Assembly: GCA_034766995.1 (NCBI GenBank)
Contig: CM068315.1
Span: 18,090,010 to 18,154,009 of the forward strand
Source of the DNA: Acanthacorydalis orientalis
Lineage: Eukaryota; Arthropoda; Insecta; Megaloptera; Corydalidae
Direction: 5' to 3'
Length of the DNA stretch: 64,000 bases
Shown: piece by piece, positions 22,346 through 35,100 of the stretch
How the letters are laid out: each line of letters opens with the position of its first letter
How positions within the stretch are numbered: position 1 is the first letter of the stretch
Notes under the pieces: model-generated
Told to the model about the DNA's origin: nothing
The model's input: only the letters and a program-made list of their open reading frames with translations
The model's database searches: none
Translations under genes and position numbers: made by a program

Positions 22346-22990
22346 CGATTCATTACCGTGGATGAAACATGGATCCACCACTATACACCTGAGTCAAAGC
22401 AATAGACGACGACTGGTGAAAGTGCGCCGAAGAAGACGAAACCCGTTTTGTTGGCTACGAAGGTGATGACCACTGTTTTCTGAGATTTACCAAGAAATCA
22501 TCCTGATCGATTATTTAACGAAGAGAAAAATGATAACAGGAGTCTATAATGCAAAATTATTGGAGTGTTTGGAAGAAAAATTGAAACAAAAACGGCCAAG
22601 ATTGGCGCACAAAACATTATTTTTTCACCATAAGAACGCGCCATCCAACAAATCGACCGTTGTAGTGGCAAAGTTGCACAAATTAGGCTTTGAATTGATT
22701 CCTCATCCACCCTATTCTTCGGACTTGACCCCGTGCGACTTCTTCCTTTTCCCAAACTTAAATCGGGCGCTGTTGACGTGCCCTAAAACCCCAATAACCA
22801 ATCAACCAACCTAAACATGAAAATTAAGCTATATGCGAAGAAATTTTCATTAAATGAGGATGTCATCGTCACCGCCAATGCGTATTTTGCAGACTTGCTG
22901 GACCAAGTCTATAGCCCTCAATTGAGACTATGTTGAGAAATAAAATCGATTTTTCTAATAACGGTATTTAACTTGCTTGACCTTCGTAGT
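22346..22990 (+). pseudogene. Mellifera-type mariner transposase fragment (copy J)
   Basis: The fragment starts at TVDETWIHHYTPESKQ with the first catalytic Asp. It continues through LLECLEEKLKQKRPRL and FFHHKNAPSN to PHPPYSSDLTPCDFFLFPNL with the third Asp. The second catalytic Asp is Lys (KNAPSN where relatives have DNAPSH), so even an open frame would be inactive. About 60 bp of foreign sequence interrupts the C-terminal region after FFLFPNL, between a TTAA-like pair near 22757 and 22826. The N-terminal HTH region and clear terminal repeats are missing. Confidence 0.8.
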
Positions 22991-22993
22991 GTT

Positions 22994-23100
22994 CGATTCA
23001 ATGACAAAAATATTCAAGATCTAATTATCTACTCAATCAATGTATTTCTAATTATTTATAACTAGCAATAGATTACATAAAGTTTTCCAGAAACTGAGTC
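22994..23100 (+). repeat. 105-bp direct repeat, right copy
   Basis: Right copy of the direct repeat around mariner J. It begins GATTCAATGACAAAAATATT and ends TTTTCCAGAAACTGAGTC. Confidence 0.8.
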
Positions 23101-23565
23101 AATATAAAAATAATTTAATAAAAATAATAAAATAAAATTAATAATAAATAATAATTTATTTTTTTTGTATTTTAATTTAAAATAATTTAAAGATTTAATT
23201 TTAAAATTACTTAACAGGAATTGTTCATATTTTTTATTATTATGATGAAATTAGAAGTATACATAATGTCAGAAAATTCGTTGGCAGAGGTGTCAAAAAA
23301 GAAGGAATCTTTTATTTTTTTACTAATTTCTCTCTTTAATATAAGCTCTGAGGATTTTACTAATGAAAATAGTAATTTTAACATTACTATAAAATGTTTG
23401 TAAATATTTTTTGTATTCGAAATTACTTTTTATTATATTAGCTTGGTAGGAAATATTTGCAGTTTTTGTTTTTATTTACATAATAAATTAAGTTTGTTTT
23501 TATTAATTTTCGTTCACTCTATGATTTTTCTTACAAATATTTAATAATACAAATTATATTTAAAT
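23101..23565. other. AT-rich stretch with solo mariner end
   Basis: At about 23436-23475 the text TATTAGCTTGGTAGGAAATA followed by TTTGCAGTTTTTG matches the 5' terminal repeat of the short mariner family without the rest of an element. Confidence 0.5.
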
Positions 23566-24130
23566 TATTATGTTGGTAGTAATTGATGATTCCGGTTTTT
23601 GTTTTCTGAATTCTAACCTTATTTTTTTCAATGAAAGTGTCATTTCACCATGTTCATGTTAATATCATTTTAAAGTGAATTTTCCGGTCTGTACTTTGGT
23701 AACATCGCCTTTGGTTTTATTGTTAATTTTGATTCAAATTTAGTTATTGAATTAAATGGAAAAGAAATAAATAAGAGGATTTTTTGTACGAGTTCAAAAC
23801 GGGCGGTAAAGCAGTAGAAACTGCTCGTAAACTAAACGATGCTTTTGGTGTAGCTACTGTTAAGCAACTTACGATGCAATGGTGGTTCCAAAAATTTCGT
23901 ACTGGGGACGAGAGCCTTAAAGATAAAAAAGGTCGCGGGTGTCCTTCAGTTCATAATGATCAACTGAAGGCGTTTGTTGAATCAGAATCAGCTTCAACAA
24001 TTCGAGAGTTTACATAAAAGTTAGGAGTTAGTCATCCAATAGTTCTGAACCACTTACAACCACATAAATTAAAAAATGAATATGAATTTAAAGGTCATTT
24101 ATTGTAATTATTTTCTTACCAACCTAATAT
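23566..24130 (+). mobile_element. Mariner HTH-only derivative, copy E
   Basis: The ends are TATTATGTTGGTAGTAATTG and TAATTATTTTCTTACCAACC. Length is 565 bp with the same internal junction as the other copies. Confidence 0.85.
23756..24100 (+). pseudogene. Mariner transposase DNA-binding region (copy E)
   Basis: After the ATG, the fifth codon is TAA (Gln in relatives), and a one-base loss shifts the frame. From 23784 a 77-codon frame reads YEFKTGGKAVETARKLND, QWWFQKFRTGDESLKDKKG and HNDQLKAFVESE, ending at a stop in the second HTH (TIREFT). This is the best-preserved HTH piece of the family in this window. No catalytic residues are encoded. Confidence 0.8.
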
Positions 24131-24817
24131 TTAGTAAAAGTAAGTGTTTACATTTGTATACTTTGATGCAAACACGTATATTTGTATCTATTACAAAATT
24201 AATAAAAAACAGTGAGAAAATCGCACATCCATCCGTTCATGTATAAAATTATTATGTATAAAGAGAGATTCAGCGCACATGACAATCTGTAAGGTATCAT
24301 CGCTCGGCCGATCGCAGTAAGAAAAAACGCGTGTATGCGACCCAAAACTCATTCATCATTCGAAGAAAAACCATCGATCATGCAGAACAAGCGACGTCTT
24401 GAACGATACAAAATCCTCGTGGACGACGGCGACGAAACCTGACGTCTTGACTTCTTTTTCGTACCGACAACGTTGAAAAGTTTGCGAGCGTCGCTCCGGA
24501 CTCGACGATGTTTATGGATGAGTTGCTCGTACGTCGGATCATTCGTTCACTTCGAACATCGCCGCACGATTCTCTTCTTTTCATTCGACGTCGTCGTGCA
24601 CGTTCGATTCCGAAGACGATCGACGAGACGCCGTTCGAAAAGATTTAATTAAACACATTTTCAGTACATGTGTTCCGTTCCGAATGTTCGACTTCATTAA
24701 TCCGTAATTTACTTACATTAATCATTTCGGTCGGATATAAAGATGTGGTGTGGCGTTCAACGATACCAGCGTTCAGTTCATTCGGTTCCGAACGGTGCCA
24801 TTTAAATTAGCCATACG
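24131..24817. other. GC-rich island of unknown role
   Basis: About 24270-24640 has many CG dinucleotides and much less AT than its surroundings. A 68-codon minus-strand frame rich in Arg is probably a by-product of composition. A TATA-like motif follows on the plus strand. It could be a promoter-proximal region or a non-coding exon. Confidence 0.3.
24736..24780 (+). promoter_or_regulatory. Candidate TATA/Inr core promoter
   Basis: TATAAAG at 24736 is followed by an initiator-like CCAGCG about 32 bases downstream and a better arthropod initiator TCAGTT 38-39 bases downstream. Spacing to the second is longer than the usual 30-31. No downstream exon was recognised. Confidence 0.2.
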
Positions 24818-24850
24818 TATATATATATATATATATATACATGTGTGTGT
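24818..24850. repeat. (TA)n(TG)n microsatellite
   Basis: Short compound dinucleotide tract. Confidence 0.9.
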
Positions 24851-27800
24851 GTACACTCGTGTGTATATGTGCGCGATAGTATTTATAGAATCAAAATTTA
24901 CAATTTATTAACACTTTTTTAATGAAGTGTTTTGAAATTATCAAACGAGAATATAATAATATGTTTTTATGGCGAGATGCGATCACAAAATATATTATAC
25001 GGTTTTTATATACAAATATTTGATTCGAGAAACGTTTTATTATTTTATATGGCAGCTTACTAATTTTTAAAGTTTTATTATAGGAATTTAATTAGGTAGA
25101 GGTTTTGTGTGCTCATCCTGAATGCACGATTACGCAGAAATTTATTCAAAATCGTAAATTCTGTTCAAAACCATTATTAACTTTTTTGCCGGATATACAC
25201 AAGCACACACATATATGCGAAAGGTTTCGTAATCATTTACTTTTATTATTGATAAAAAGTTTATAGTTTCTATTTATATGTTAAACTGTTAATTAATCTG
25301 TTGATTATAAGAGAATTAAAGATAATGATTTGATTAAGATATGCTTATAATATATATGTGTGTATGTATGTTAAGGAAAAAATCAATTGCAACGAATACA
25401 AAATAAAGTATTCAATAGAGTGTTAGTTAAGCGATAGAAAAAGTAATACATTAAAGAGTTGTATTCGTTGCATTTACCATAATATCCGGTGAAATTTAAA
25501 ACTAATAGAAGAATAACCCTACCATAAAATGTGTAACAAATAGATACGAGGAACAACACCTCTGACAGAACGCTTAGAATCGATATTTGATTACTCATGC
25601 CAAGAATTGAACAGAATCGACTTTTTATAAAGAAGATTAAAGATTCTGATCTACTGATCAGATAGAAGATGCAATTATTCCTCCCGAAAAATAAACACGA
25701 TACATGCGAACGGCAACAACGAGACAGAAATACGGCGTGCCGGCGTTCGTCTCTGTTCCGCTCGAACCCACGATCTATTGAGAAATGATCGCGTTCGAAA
25801 GAATATGCGGTTAGCCTTGTTTAATTCTAAGAGAACGTTCTTTTCACAGTCAACGTTGTTTAGTGTCGTCTTTGTCCCTAATTGGCATTCACTGTTTTTT
25901 CCATGGATTTAAATTATCGTCACTGTGACACGAGAATCGCTTTTTTTACAAAAGAATGTCGTGGAATCTCGTCGAACACTGTTTTTATTAAACTGTGTCT
26001 GTGTTGTTTTTCGTAGAACTAGAAAATATTTGTAGATTTTGTTATTTGACGGCTTTTTGCTTCTACTTGAATTCCGTTTTATGTCTATATAATTTATTTT
26101 CGGTTACTTTTCATTACGAATTCGTGTTATTTTCTCTTTTTTCACTTTTTGTTCACTTCTCTACGTGCGGACGATGTATAATTATATCATTCGGATTCGA
26201 TTAAAAATAAATATCTGTTTTCGAGATTCTGTACGAAATAAATCTTCGAAATGATCAAAATAGCGTATAAATTCTTTTTAAATAATTCGACGGCCGGTTC
26301 AAGAATGTAGAAACATTCAGTACAAAAATTGTTGTATTTGGTTTCTAACTTTCAAACTATTTATTTTATTTTTCAAACGAGACTCATTAGCATAGGCATT
26401 TTTTATATAAAAAAAAACATCATTTACAATTATTCAAAATCGATATTTTATCATTTTGTATTGAATCTTAAAGTTATTTTCTATTTAAATAATTTCACTA
26501 TCATTTTTTTGTTATTAAATTTCATGCTACAACAGCTAATTGTATCTTTCAGTACTAACTTGTACGTTGACCGAGATAATAACAAATAGTTTCGAAAGAT
26601 TTAACTTGAAAATATTATAGGCCATATTATATTGATATTCTATCATGGACTTGTAAATCTTAAATGTAGGAAATGTAAGCTTGTTTTGATATTCGATATT
26701 TACTCATTTGTAAAAATTCAAGAAAATAGAAAAATGAAAGTATAATATGAACTCGAAATGAAGCTTAAAAGCGAAGTCCTTTTACCATTTTTTTAATTAT
26801 ATATATTTAGCACAATGTTTCTAGCTAATGATATACGGTCACAAATATTCCGTATGATCTTAGCGCTTCAAAACAAATATTTATAATACCTATTTAATTT
26901 TCAGGTACATTCACTTTCAAAAACAAAACAGAAAAACCAAAATGTTATTTTTTATCCAATTATAAAAAGTTAGACACAATCAAACAGTCTAGACGTGCAG
27001 TTTTCAGATCGGACAACTAAAGTTTGAACATAAAGGAAACTAATCAAATAACAATGTAAACTAGTTAAATTTTCCAATTAAGAAAAGTGGAAAAAGTGCT
27101 TTGGTTTCAATTCTATTGTAAAACCTACTTGAACGTATTACAGACTGTTTTTGTATGTGAAAGACTTTCACAACAAGAAAATCTATTCCTGTAGTATTGA
27201 CGTTCATCTCACATATTGCCGTTCAAAGACTTGCAAAGCAATTAAATTTATTACTTATGGAAATAGAAAGACAAATTAGATATTAACGATAATCTATCAT
27301 ACCCTAGAAAGCGAAATATTGTAAAATGCATATTGATACATAAATATTTTATTATTTTAAATATCAATAAATGTTCTTCAAAGGTAAATATAAAATAAAT
27401 CTTAAAAATAAACAAAAAAAAACGAAATAATTGAATACAAAACGCATCGAACTTTAAACTAATAAAATATTTATGTATCAATACACGTCTTACGATTTTC
27501 TGTCTTATAAAGAACAATTTAGATTTTCACAAATAAATCTTCAATCTTCTCGAACTATAAGACACATTTTCGATCAGAATATTCCATAACTGATTATCAA
27601 TTATTTTAATAATAGTTTATACATATTTCTGCAAAGGCAGTTCCGTTATTTTTAAGGCATTGATCTACAAGAAAATCTATAATTATAACAGTATGCACAT
27701 TTTATTGAATGTTTTTATAAGATAACTGAAGAGATAAAATGATTGTGAGATCTTTTTAGAGAAATATCTGAAATATATTATATTGTTTTTAGAAAATATT

Positions 27801-27882
27801 TGTAAATGTATTCTATTTGATAATTGAAATAATTGTTAAATCGAATGCAATACAAAAAATAAGATTTTTTTTCTGTTCATAC
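24851..27882. other. AT-rich stretch, no recognised gene
   Basis: A GC-balanced patch at about 25690-25880 is the only change in composition. Open frames (for example 25995-26204, 26329-26589, 27251-27517) are AT-driven, rich in Phe, Ile and Tyr, and match nothing known. No transposon ends were seen. Confidence 0.4.
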
Positions 27883-27905
27883 TATATATATATATATATA
27901 TATAA

Positions 27906-29125
27906 ACACGAGGGTCGTTTGATAAGTTTGGTAAATTTCTTTGAGACGTCGCCACCATTCATTTGATAACACCACGGCTATCAAGAGTTACTTTTCAAAG
28001 TAGCATAGCCGAAATTTCAGCCAGAAATAAAGCGTTGTTCACGTTATACAGATGTTTGAAGCGAGCATTGTAGCAGTTGCTAAAAAAATTGGAAAAAACG
28101 AGTTTCCTGCAGTGATAAAATATTTTTATTTGAAAAAGTGGACGGCCGCGCAGATCAAAGCAAAGTTGTATGAAGTTCATGGGGACTAATTCTGGATACT
28201 TATTCTGGACTTAATTTCTGGATAATTGAGTTGAAATGTAGGCGAATATGCGTTAAAGGTGAAGCGCGTTTCGAACACCCAACTGAGGTCACCACGACGG
28301 ATACCGTTGAAAAAATCCATGGTATTGTTGTGAAAGACCGCAAAGTGAAAATGCACGAGATTGTTGAGACTGTAGGCATCTCAATTAAATGAATTCGCAT
28401 TATCTTATGCTGTGTGTGAGCATTGTAGTAGTTGAAGCAAAAATGAAAAAAAAACAAGCAGTCCTTTTTGCATAGATTCGTCATCGTGGATGAAACATGG
28501 ATCCACCACTACACATCTGAGTCAAAGCAGCAGTCAATGCAATGTACACGACTGGTGAAAGAGCAAAAAAGAAGGCGAAAACCGTTTTATCGGCTGGGAA
28601 AGTGATGGCCACTGTTTTTGTAATTCCCATGGAATAATCCTGATCAACTACTTAACGAAGGGAAAAACGATAACAGGATCCTTTTATGCAACATTATTGG
28701 ACCGTTTGAAAGAAGATCTGAAATAAAAACGACTAAGATTGGTGCACAAAAAAGTGTTTTTCACCAGGAAACGCACCATCCCACAAATCAACCATCGAAA
28801 TAGCAAAATTACACGAATTAGGCTTAGAATTGATTCCTTATCCATCCTCTTATCCGAACTTAGCGCCGTGCGACTTCTTTTTCTTCCCAAATTTGAAAAT
28901 TTGGTTTGGTGGGAAGAGATTCTCATCGAATGAGGATGTCATCACCTCCGTCAATCCATATTTTGCAGACTTTGAGAAAAGCTACTTTTCAGACGGGATA
29001 AAAAATTGAAAACTCGTTTAATCAAGTGTATAGCTTTTAACAGACACTATGTTTAGAAATAAAATCGATTTTTTACAAAAACGGTGTTTAACTTTTTTTT
29101 ACCACACTTATCAAACGACCCTCGC
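27906..29125 (+). mobile_element. Mellifera-type mariner, near full length (copy K)
   Basis: The left terminal repeat is GAGGGTCGTTTGATAAGTTT, and the reverse complement of the right one is GAGGGTCGTTTGATAAGTGT. Both continue GGTAAA. The length is about 1.2 kb. The element sits inside a microsatellite: (TA)n on its left, (CA)n then (TA)n on its right. This fits the TA target of mariners. Confidence 0.9.
28052..29056 (+). pseudogene. Mariner transposase pseudogene (copy K)
   Basis: The ATG opens MFEASIVAVAKKIGKNEF, VIKYFYLKKWTAAQIKAKL and then a stop after YEVHGD. Later segments include TDTVEKIHGIVVKDRKV and HEIVETVGIS (second HTH), IVDETWIHHYT (first catalytic Asp) and APCDFFFFPN (third Asp). 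The second catalytic Asp is destroyed by a one-base loss: relatives read HQDNAPSH, and this copy has CACCAGGAAACGCACC. A deletion also removes the stretch between the HTH and the first Asp. The last codons (KTRLIKCIAFNRHYV) lead to a TAG stop. It is inactive. Confidence 0.85.
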
Positions 29126-29138
29126 ACACACACGTACA

Positions 29139-29188
<50 letters not shown>
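29126..29188. repeat. (CA)n(TA)n microsatellite
   Basis: Compound tract at the right end of mariner K. Together with 27883-27904 it is the split target microsatellite. Confidence 0.9.
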
Positions 29189-29191
<3 letters not shown>

Positions 29192-29946
29192 CCCACACAC
29201 ACAATAGATAATTATATATGAAAATCATCCATTTAAAAATATATAAAATCCTCTCAAACAATACATTTCGCAGTGACATTCAGTCCGATGATAAAGTACA
29301 AATTACCAAACCTGTGACCTTTTAGCATAAAAGTACTGTCAGCCGAAAATTATTGCTCCGGCGAAATATTCACTAGCCGTCTGCCGTCAGATGAAAAATA
29401 AGATAAAATAAATTTGAGATGAATTAATGGCCAAGGTGTCAGCTAGAAATTTGACGCGGTAGCCCAAGGTCACGTTGCCAGTTGATTAAGTTCGGAGTTC
29501 GTTTGACTGTTATGATTTTCGTGAACATTCATATGATTTATCATTGCAGATTACTTTTATGCGTACGAATAGAAATAAAATTAAAAATAAGACGCGCGAC
29601 GGTTACATAGAATGTGCGATTTTTAATTAACGCATCTCTCCTTTATTTATATGAAACGTTTGTCTTCCAGGTTCATTTTTCACGAGCATTTAAAATATTT
29701 CAATTCGTAAAAGACACACAGATACGTTGAATTAAGTCGTAGGAAATCTTTTTTATTCATCCTTTAATCTCTAGGATTAAATCGGCTTCTAATTAAAGTT
29801 TTAAATAAAATTAGTACACGAACTCACTACACAAAACAAAACCTGCACTATAAAACCACAAACAAGTTTAAGTAGTACAATGTTCTAGTGATTTCAGAAC
29901 TAATCCTTTAAGTAATCCATACTACAGTCGGCCATTTATTTTTCAG

Positions 29947-29949
<3 letters not shown>
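29189..29949. other. Possible conserved non-coding patch
   Basis: About 29310-29520 is less AT-rich, with words such as GAATTAATGGCC, TGTCAGCTAG and TTGACGCGGTAGCCC. No open frame of note, no transposon match. Confidence 0.3.

Positions 29950-29995
<46 letters not shown>
29950..29995. repeat. (TA)n microsatellite
   Basis: TA run ending in TATG repeats. Confidence 0.9.
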
Positions 29996-30980
29996 TTATA
30001 TGTTCAAATATCTTATATCTGTACAGAAAAAGATTAATTGAATTAATTTTGGAAAGATTTATTCTAGATAATTTTCAAAAATATTATAGCGATTGCGAAT
30101 ATCTTTTTTTCTGCGATTTCTTCTTTAATTATATTAATAAATTGTATGAAAAAAACGTATGAAAACTCCAAAAACATCATTTAATTGAATCAAAAATTCA
30201 GTCCATACAAAATATTTAATATTTTCATCACGGAATTCAAAACGTATAAGATATTTAGATATTAAAACAACTTCATAGAGAAATAATTTTGATTGATTAA
30301 ACTTCTAATTTTAAAAAATTACAACACGTATAAATATTCTCTGTAGTTATGGAAATAAAACACGTTCGTGAGAATATAAAATGCGTGTACAACTGAAAAA
30401 ATATTTTTTCTGTGCTGCATGGTTGTAATGTAAATGCAATTAAATGAATATTAATGATTTTACTGGAGAGCGCTATTGGAAAGTTTACCGAAATGAATAA
30501 ATTACTAACTATTTAATGGTCTGCTGCTATTTTTGCATTTTTCAGGAGATGTGTTGTATAATGCGTTACAAAATAAATATTTTTATACAACGATAACGAA
30601 AAGTTTTCCTTTTCATCTATTTAACGTTATAGGAAGTGTGATTTTAATGTTATTTGTAAATTTTAATTGATTAAGTACTTAATTGAATTCTCAACATTAC
30701 GGTCTATTTATAAACATGTTTCAATTAATATTTGTATTGATTTCTATTAAAATAAAAGGATTTTTAATAAAGATCATAATTTTAATGTTAAATGGTTTTG
30801 TTGATAATTTAATCGGTTTGAAATTCCTGGATAATCTTATATAAAGAGATAAAAATATTAAATGTTACTTAATGCTTTTCTAATTAATCACTAATTATAT
30901 TGTTTTAACATTTTTTTTATAATATCATAATTATGAAAATAATTCTTGTTTACTTCTGTTAACATAAAAAAAGCAAAAAA
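29996..30980. other. AT-rich stretch, nothing recognised
   Basis: No gene, RNA or transposon signature was recognised. Confidence 0.5.
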
Positions 30981-31172
30981 TACAGTTTTGAAACTGGCGA
31001 AATTCCTTCTCATAGATAAATTATTTTTCACTTTACAAACAATAAAATATGTTTTAGATCAATAATGTTTAAAAATTTATTATTGATCATTTTTGACTTT
31101 TATTTATAGGTATATCGATAGTGAAGTCATTATCTTCAGATCGCCATGGTACAGAAAATCTGATTTCTTGTG
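30981..31172. repeat. M1 MITE family, left arm and centre (copy d)
   Basis: ACAGTTTTGAAACTGG start, then TTTAAAAATTTATTATTGATC, ATCGATAGTGAAGTCATTATC and GTACAGAAAA, matching the family order. The right arm is absent here. Confidence 0.65.
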
Positions 31173-31511
31173 TTCGCTGCTTGTTAATTTTTCGAATTGA
31201 TATCTATATTGATTTCTACTCAACGGAAAAATTATAATTTTTAATTATATATTATTTTAAAGTCAATGTTTTTTTTGATAAACGAAACCATTTATAATTC
31301 ATACAAAATCTTATATAAAATAATAAAAAAATAATACTTAATGATTTTCTAATTACTTAATTACCTACTTTAATACATTATTCCATCATTTATTTTTTAA
31401 GTTTTGAGAATTGTAAAAATAACTCTTCTTTTCTTCCATTAATATAAAAAGAAAACAATTAGTTTTAGAGAAATGCAGACTAACGTTTTTATATAATTAA
31501 TACAAATGTAG

Positions 31512-31668
31512 CTTTTTCTGTACTTTAGTTCTCTGAAGATCATATAGAAATGTGTGCAACAACAATCAATAATTTATTTCAACATTTATTGAATTTATTG
31601 AACATTTTTAACCATAAATGTTTTTTGTGATTTGTGGAGTGAAAAATGATTCATTTGCGAAAATATAA
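31512..31668. repeat. M1 MITE family, centre and right arm (copy e)
   Basis: TTCTGTACTTTAG, TCTGAAGATCAT, GAAATGTG, CAACAATCAATAAT, TTGAACATTTTT and TGTGATTTGTGGAGTG follow the family order. It may be the other half of copy d, split by about 340 bp. Confidence 0.65.
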
Positions 31669-32388
31669 AAATACTTTTATATATATGAAAGACAATATTA
31701 AAAAGGTGTTCAAAAAAACAGTTATTCTAGATTTGAATGTTGATCTAATAGTTTTAAGGTACAAAACTTTTATTGCTCTCATTTTAAATCGCTCCATACG
31801 CTATACTCTTTTCAACATTCTATCTACAAAATATTAATAAAATCTATATAGAATATTGAAATTTCCTTCCATTTAGAACAATTTCATTTATTGATGATTT
31901 ATGGGACGATTTATCTTGACGAAAGATTCGACTATTCAACACCACACATTCCCCAATGACATGGTCAACGTGTAAGAAAACATATCGTGCAATTGTTAAC
32001 ATAACAACGTATTATACTCGAATTTTATTCAAATCACCCTGCATTCGGTGGTGCACGGGGTCCGATTCGTATGTCCAAACATCCAAACGTGGTGGCACTC
32101 GGCTGCTTCTGGCCAAACGATGTCCGATGGTGTGGCGGTGTCGTTGATGCTATTGAATATATTGGTCGGACAGTGGAGAGAGGCTTTAGTCTGAGAGGTG
32201 TCCGGGCATAAATTATGGCATTCGGACAACCGGCCAGAGCCGTGATCGTAAACATGTCCGCTGGCAAAGCCACCGCGCCACCATGACGTTATTGTTGTCC
32301 GTGTATGTGTTTAACGTACGATGGTAATTGTGAACGTGTGCTACTCACATGTGCATATATTTACACTTTTCTGTATACATATACATAA

Positions 32389-32419
<31 letters not shown>

Positions 32420-33138
32420 TCACACACATGCATATGGAATAAAAATAAACGTGCAAGTGTGCACATGTTATGTATGACCCAGAAACATGTGTTGTTCATG
32501 AGGAAAACATCATTTAAATGTCCATTTTTTATAAAAAAAAGTATGTGTCAATTTTAGTTCTTTTTTTGAAAACAGTGTAGAAACTAGGGAAATATTACTC
32601 AGTTACTTAAAAGACTATTTCCATTTAATAAGAATGATGTTAAAAAAATAAGTATATTTTTTAAATATATATATATATATTTTAAAGAAAATTTTAAAAC
32701 ATACAAAATTAAATTTGTTCGGTTTCTGTATTTCTTTATTAGACAGTTTAGAAATTATTCATCAAAAAAATTCGAAATCATTTAAGAGTAGTCTGAATTG
32801 AAATGAACAAACAGTAAGTCACTCTTTAATGCATGACTAAAAAAAAACAACCTCGTGATAATTGCAACAAAATGTCGAGAATTCAGTTGTTAAAGCATAG
32901 CGTTAGTTTTCCATAAAATTGGTCAGTTTAAATAAACGTTCAATTTTTCACAGATGCCGTTCATAGTATACTTGCTGAATAAATGAAAAAATTTAATATT
33001 TTATTTCGAGAAGACTAATATTTTGATCTGTTGATTTATTAAAGTTATTGAAGTTGAAGTAAATAACTAAATTATCAATTATTTATTCTAATAGATTCTA
33101 CATTATTTTAATTTAAAATTTAATAGTCAACTCGAATT
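31669..33138. other. No recognised gene; GC-rich patch
   Basis: About 32030-32300 is GC-rich, and open frames on both strands (32029-32273 minus, 31956-32147 plus) overlap there without domain matches. Short TA tracts lie near 32395 and 32665. Confidence 0.3.
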
Positions 33139-33440
33139 ATAATTCTGGCACTGTGGCTCTAAATTTACTACAGAAATTGGTTCTTCTTTCGCTCCACAAG
33201 TCACAAAGTCCTTTCCTGTCAAAAATGTTTAATAAATCATTATTGAACTTCGTTATACGCATAAGGTCAGAAAAATCTTTTTTTCTGTATACAACAGATT
33301 TGTTTAAAGAGTGGCGCTGTGAAAATGATACAATTGCCAGCGAAATGCACATAAGTAATATCAGTATTGATTTATTTAACATTTTTTGACCAAAAAACTT
33401 TTTTGTGGTTTGTGAGGTGAAAATTGAGTAACAGGTATTA
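33139..33440. repeat. M1 MITE family, complete copy g
   Basis: Left arm TTCTGGCACTGTGGC and right arm TTTTTGTGGTTTGTGAGGTG are inverted with respect to each other. The centre carries GTGGCGCTGTGAAAATGATAC and GCGAAATGCACATAAG. About 300 bp. Two open frames on opposite strands (33137-33389) come from the palindrome and match nothing. Confidence 0.75.
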
Positions 33441-33566
33441 AATTTATTGATTTATTTTGATGCCATCTGAAAATTTTTCGTTTTAGATTGATCAAACAAT
33501 TATCTCGGTTGAAGTTTTCATGTTCTTTTAGATTTTGTTATAAATATTTTAAATATTTTCGTGTAT
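33441..33566. other. Short AT-rich spacer
   Basis: No feature seen. Confidence 0.4.
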
Positions 33567-34841
<1,275 letters not shown>

Positions 34842-35100
34842 GTTCTGACACTGGAGCTAAAACTCACTTTCACAAATGAATTATTTTCTCAACTTACATG
34901 CTGTAAAAAATGTTGGGTAAAAGTATTCAATAAATAACTATATTATTCTGTACCTCGGTACTTTGAAGACAATGACATCGCTATTGAAATGCGAATAGAG
35001 AACAATCGAAAGTGATTAATAAATATTTATTGAACATTTTTGAGCACGAAAATATATTTTTGGTCTGTGGGGTTAGAAGTGAATTCATTTGCGGAACAAG
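34842..35100. repeat. M1 MITE family, complete copy f
   Basis: Begins TTACAGTTCTGACACTGG, has TTTCACAAATGAATTATTTT, the centre GACAATGACATCGCTATTG, and ends GTGAATTCATTTGCGG. About 260 bp. Confidence 0.8.

Noticed and set aside
22498..22755. 85-codon minus-strand frame, and 28684-28926 similarly
   Set aside because: Antisense shadows of mariner J and K coding sequence.
24600..24620. GTTCGATTCC as a tRNA T-arm
   Set aside because: Flanking bases do not form a T-stem, and no acceptor or anticodon arm was found.
29300..29325. AAACCTGTGACCTTTTA similar to the hAT MITE left end at 13961
   Set aside because: Only about 17 bases match and no partner end or target duplication was found nearby.
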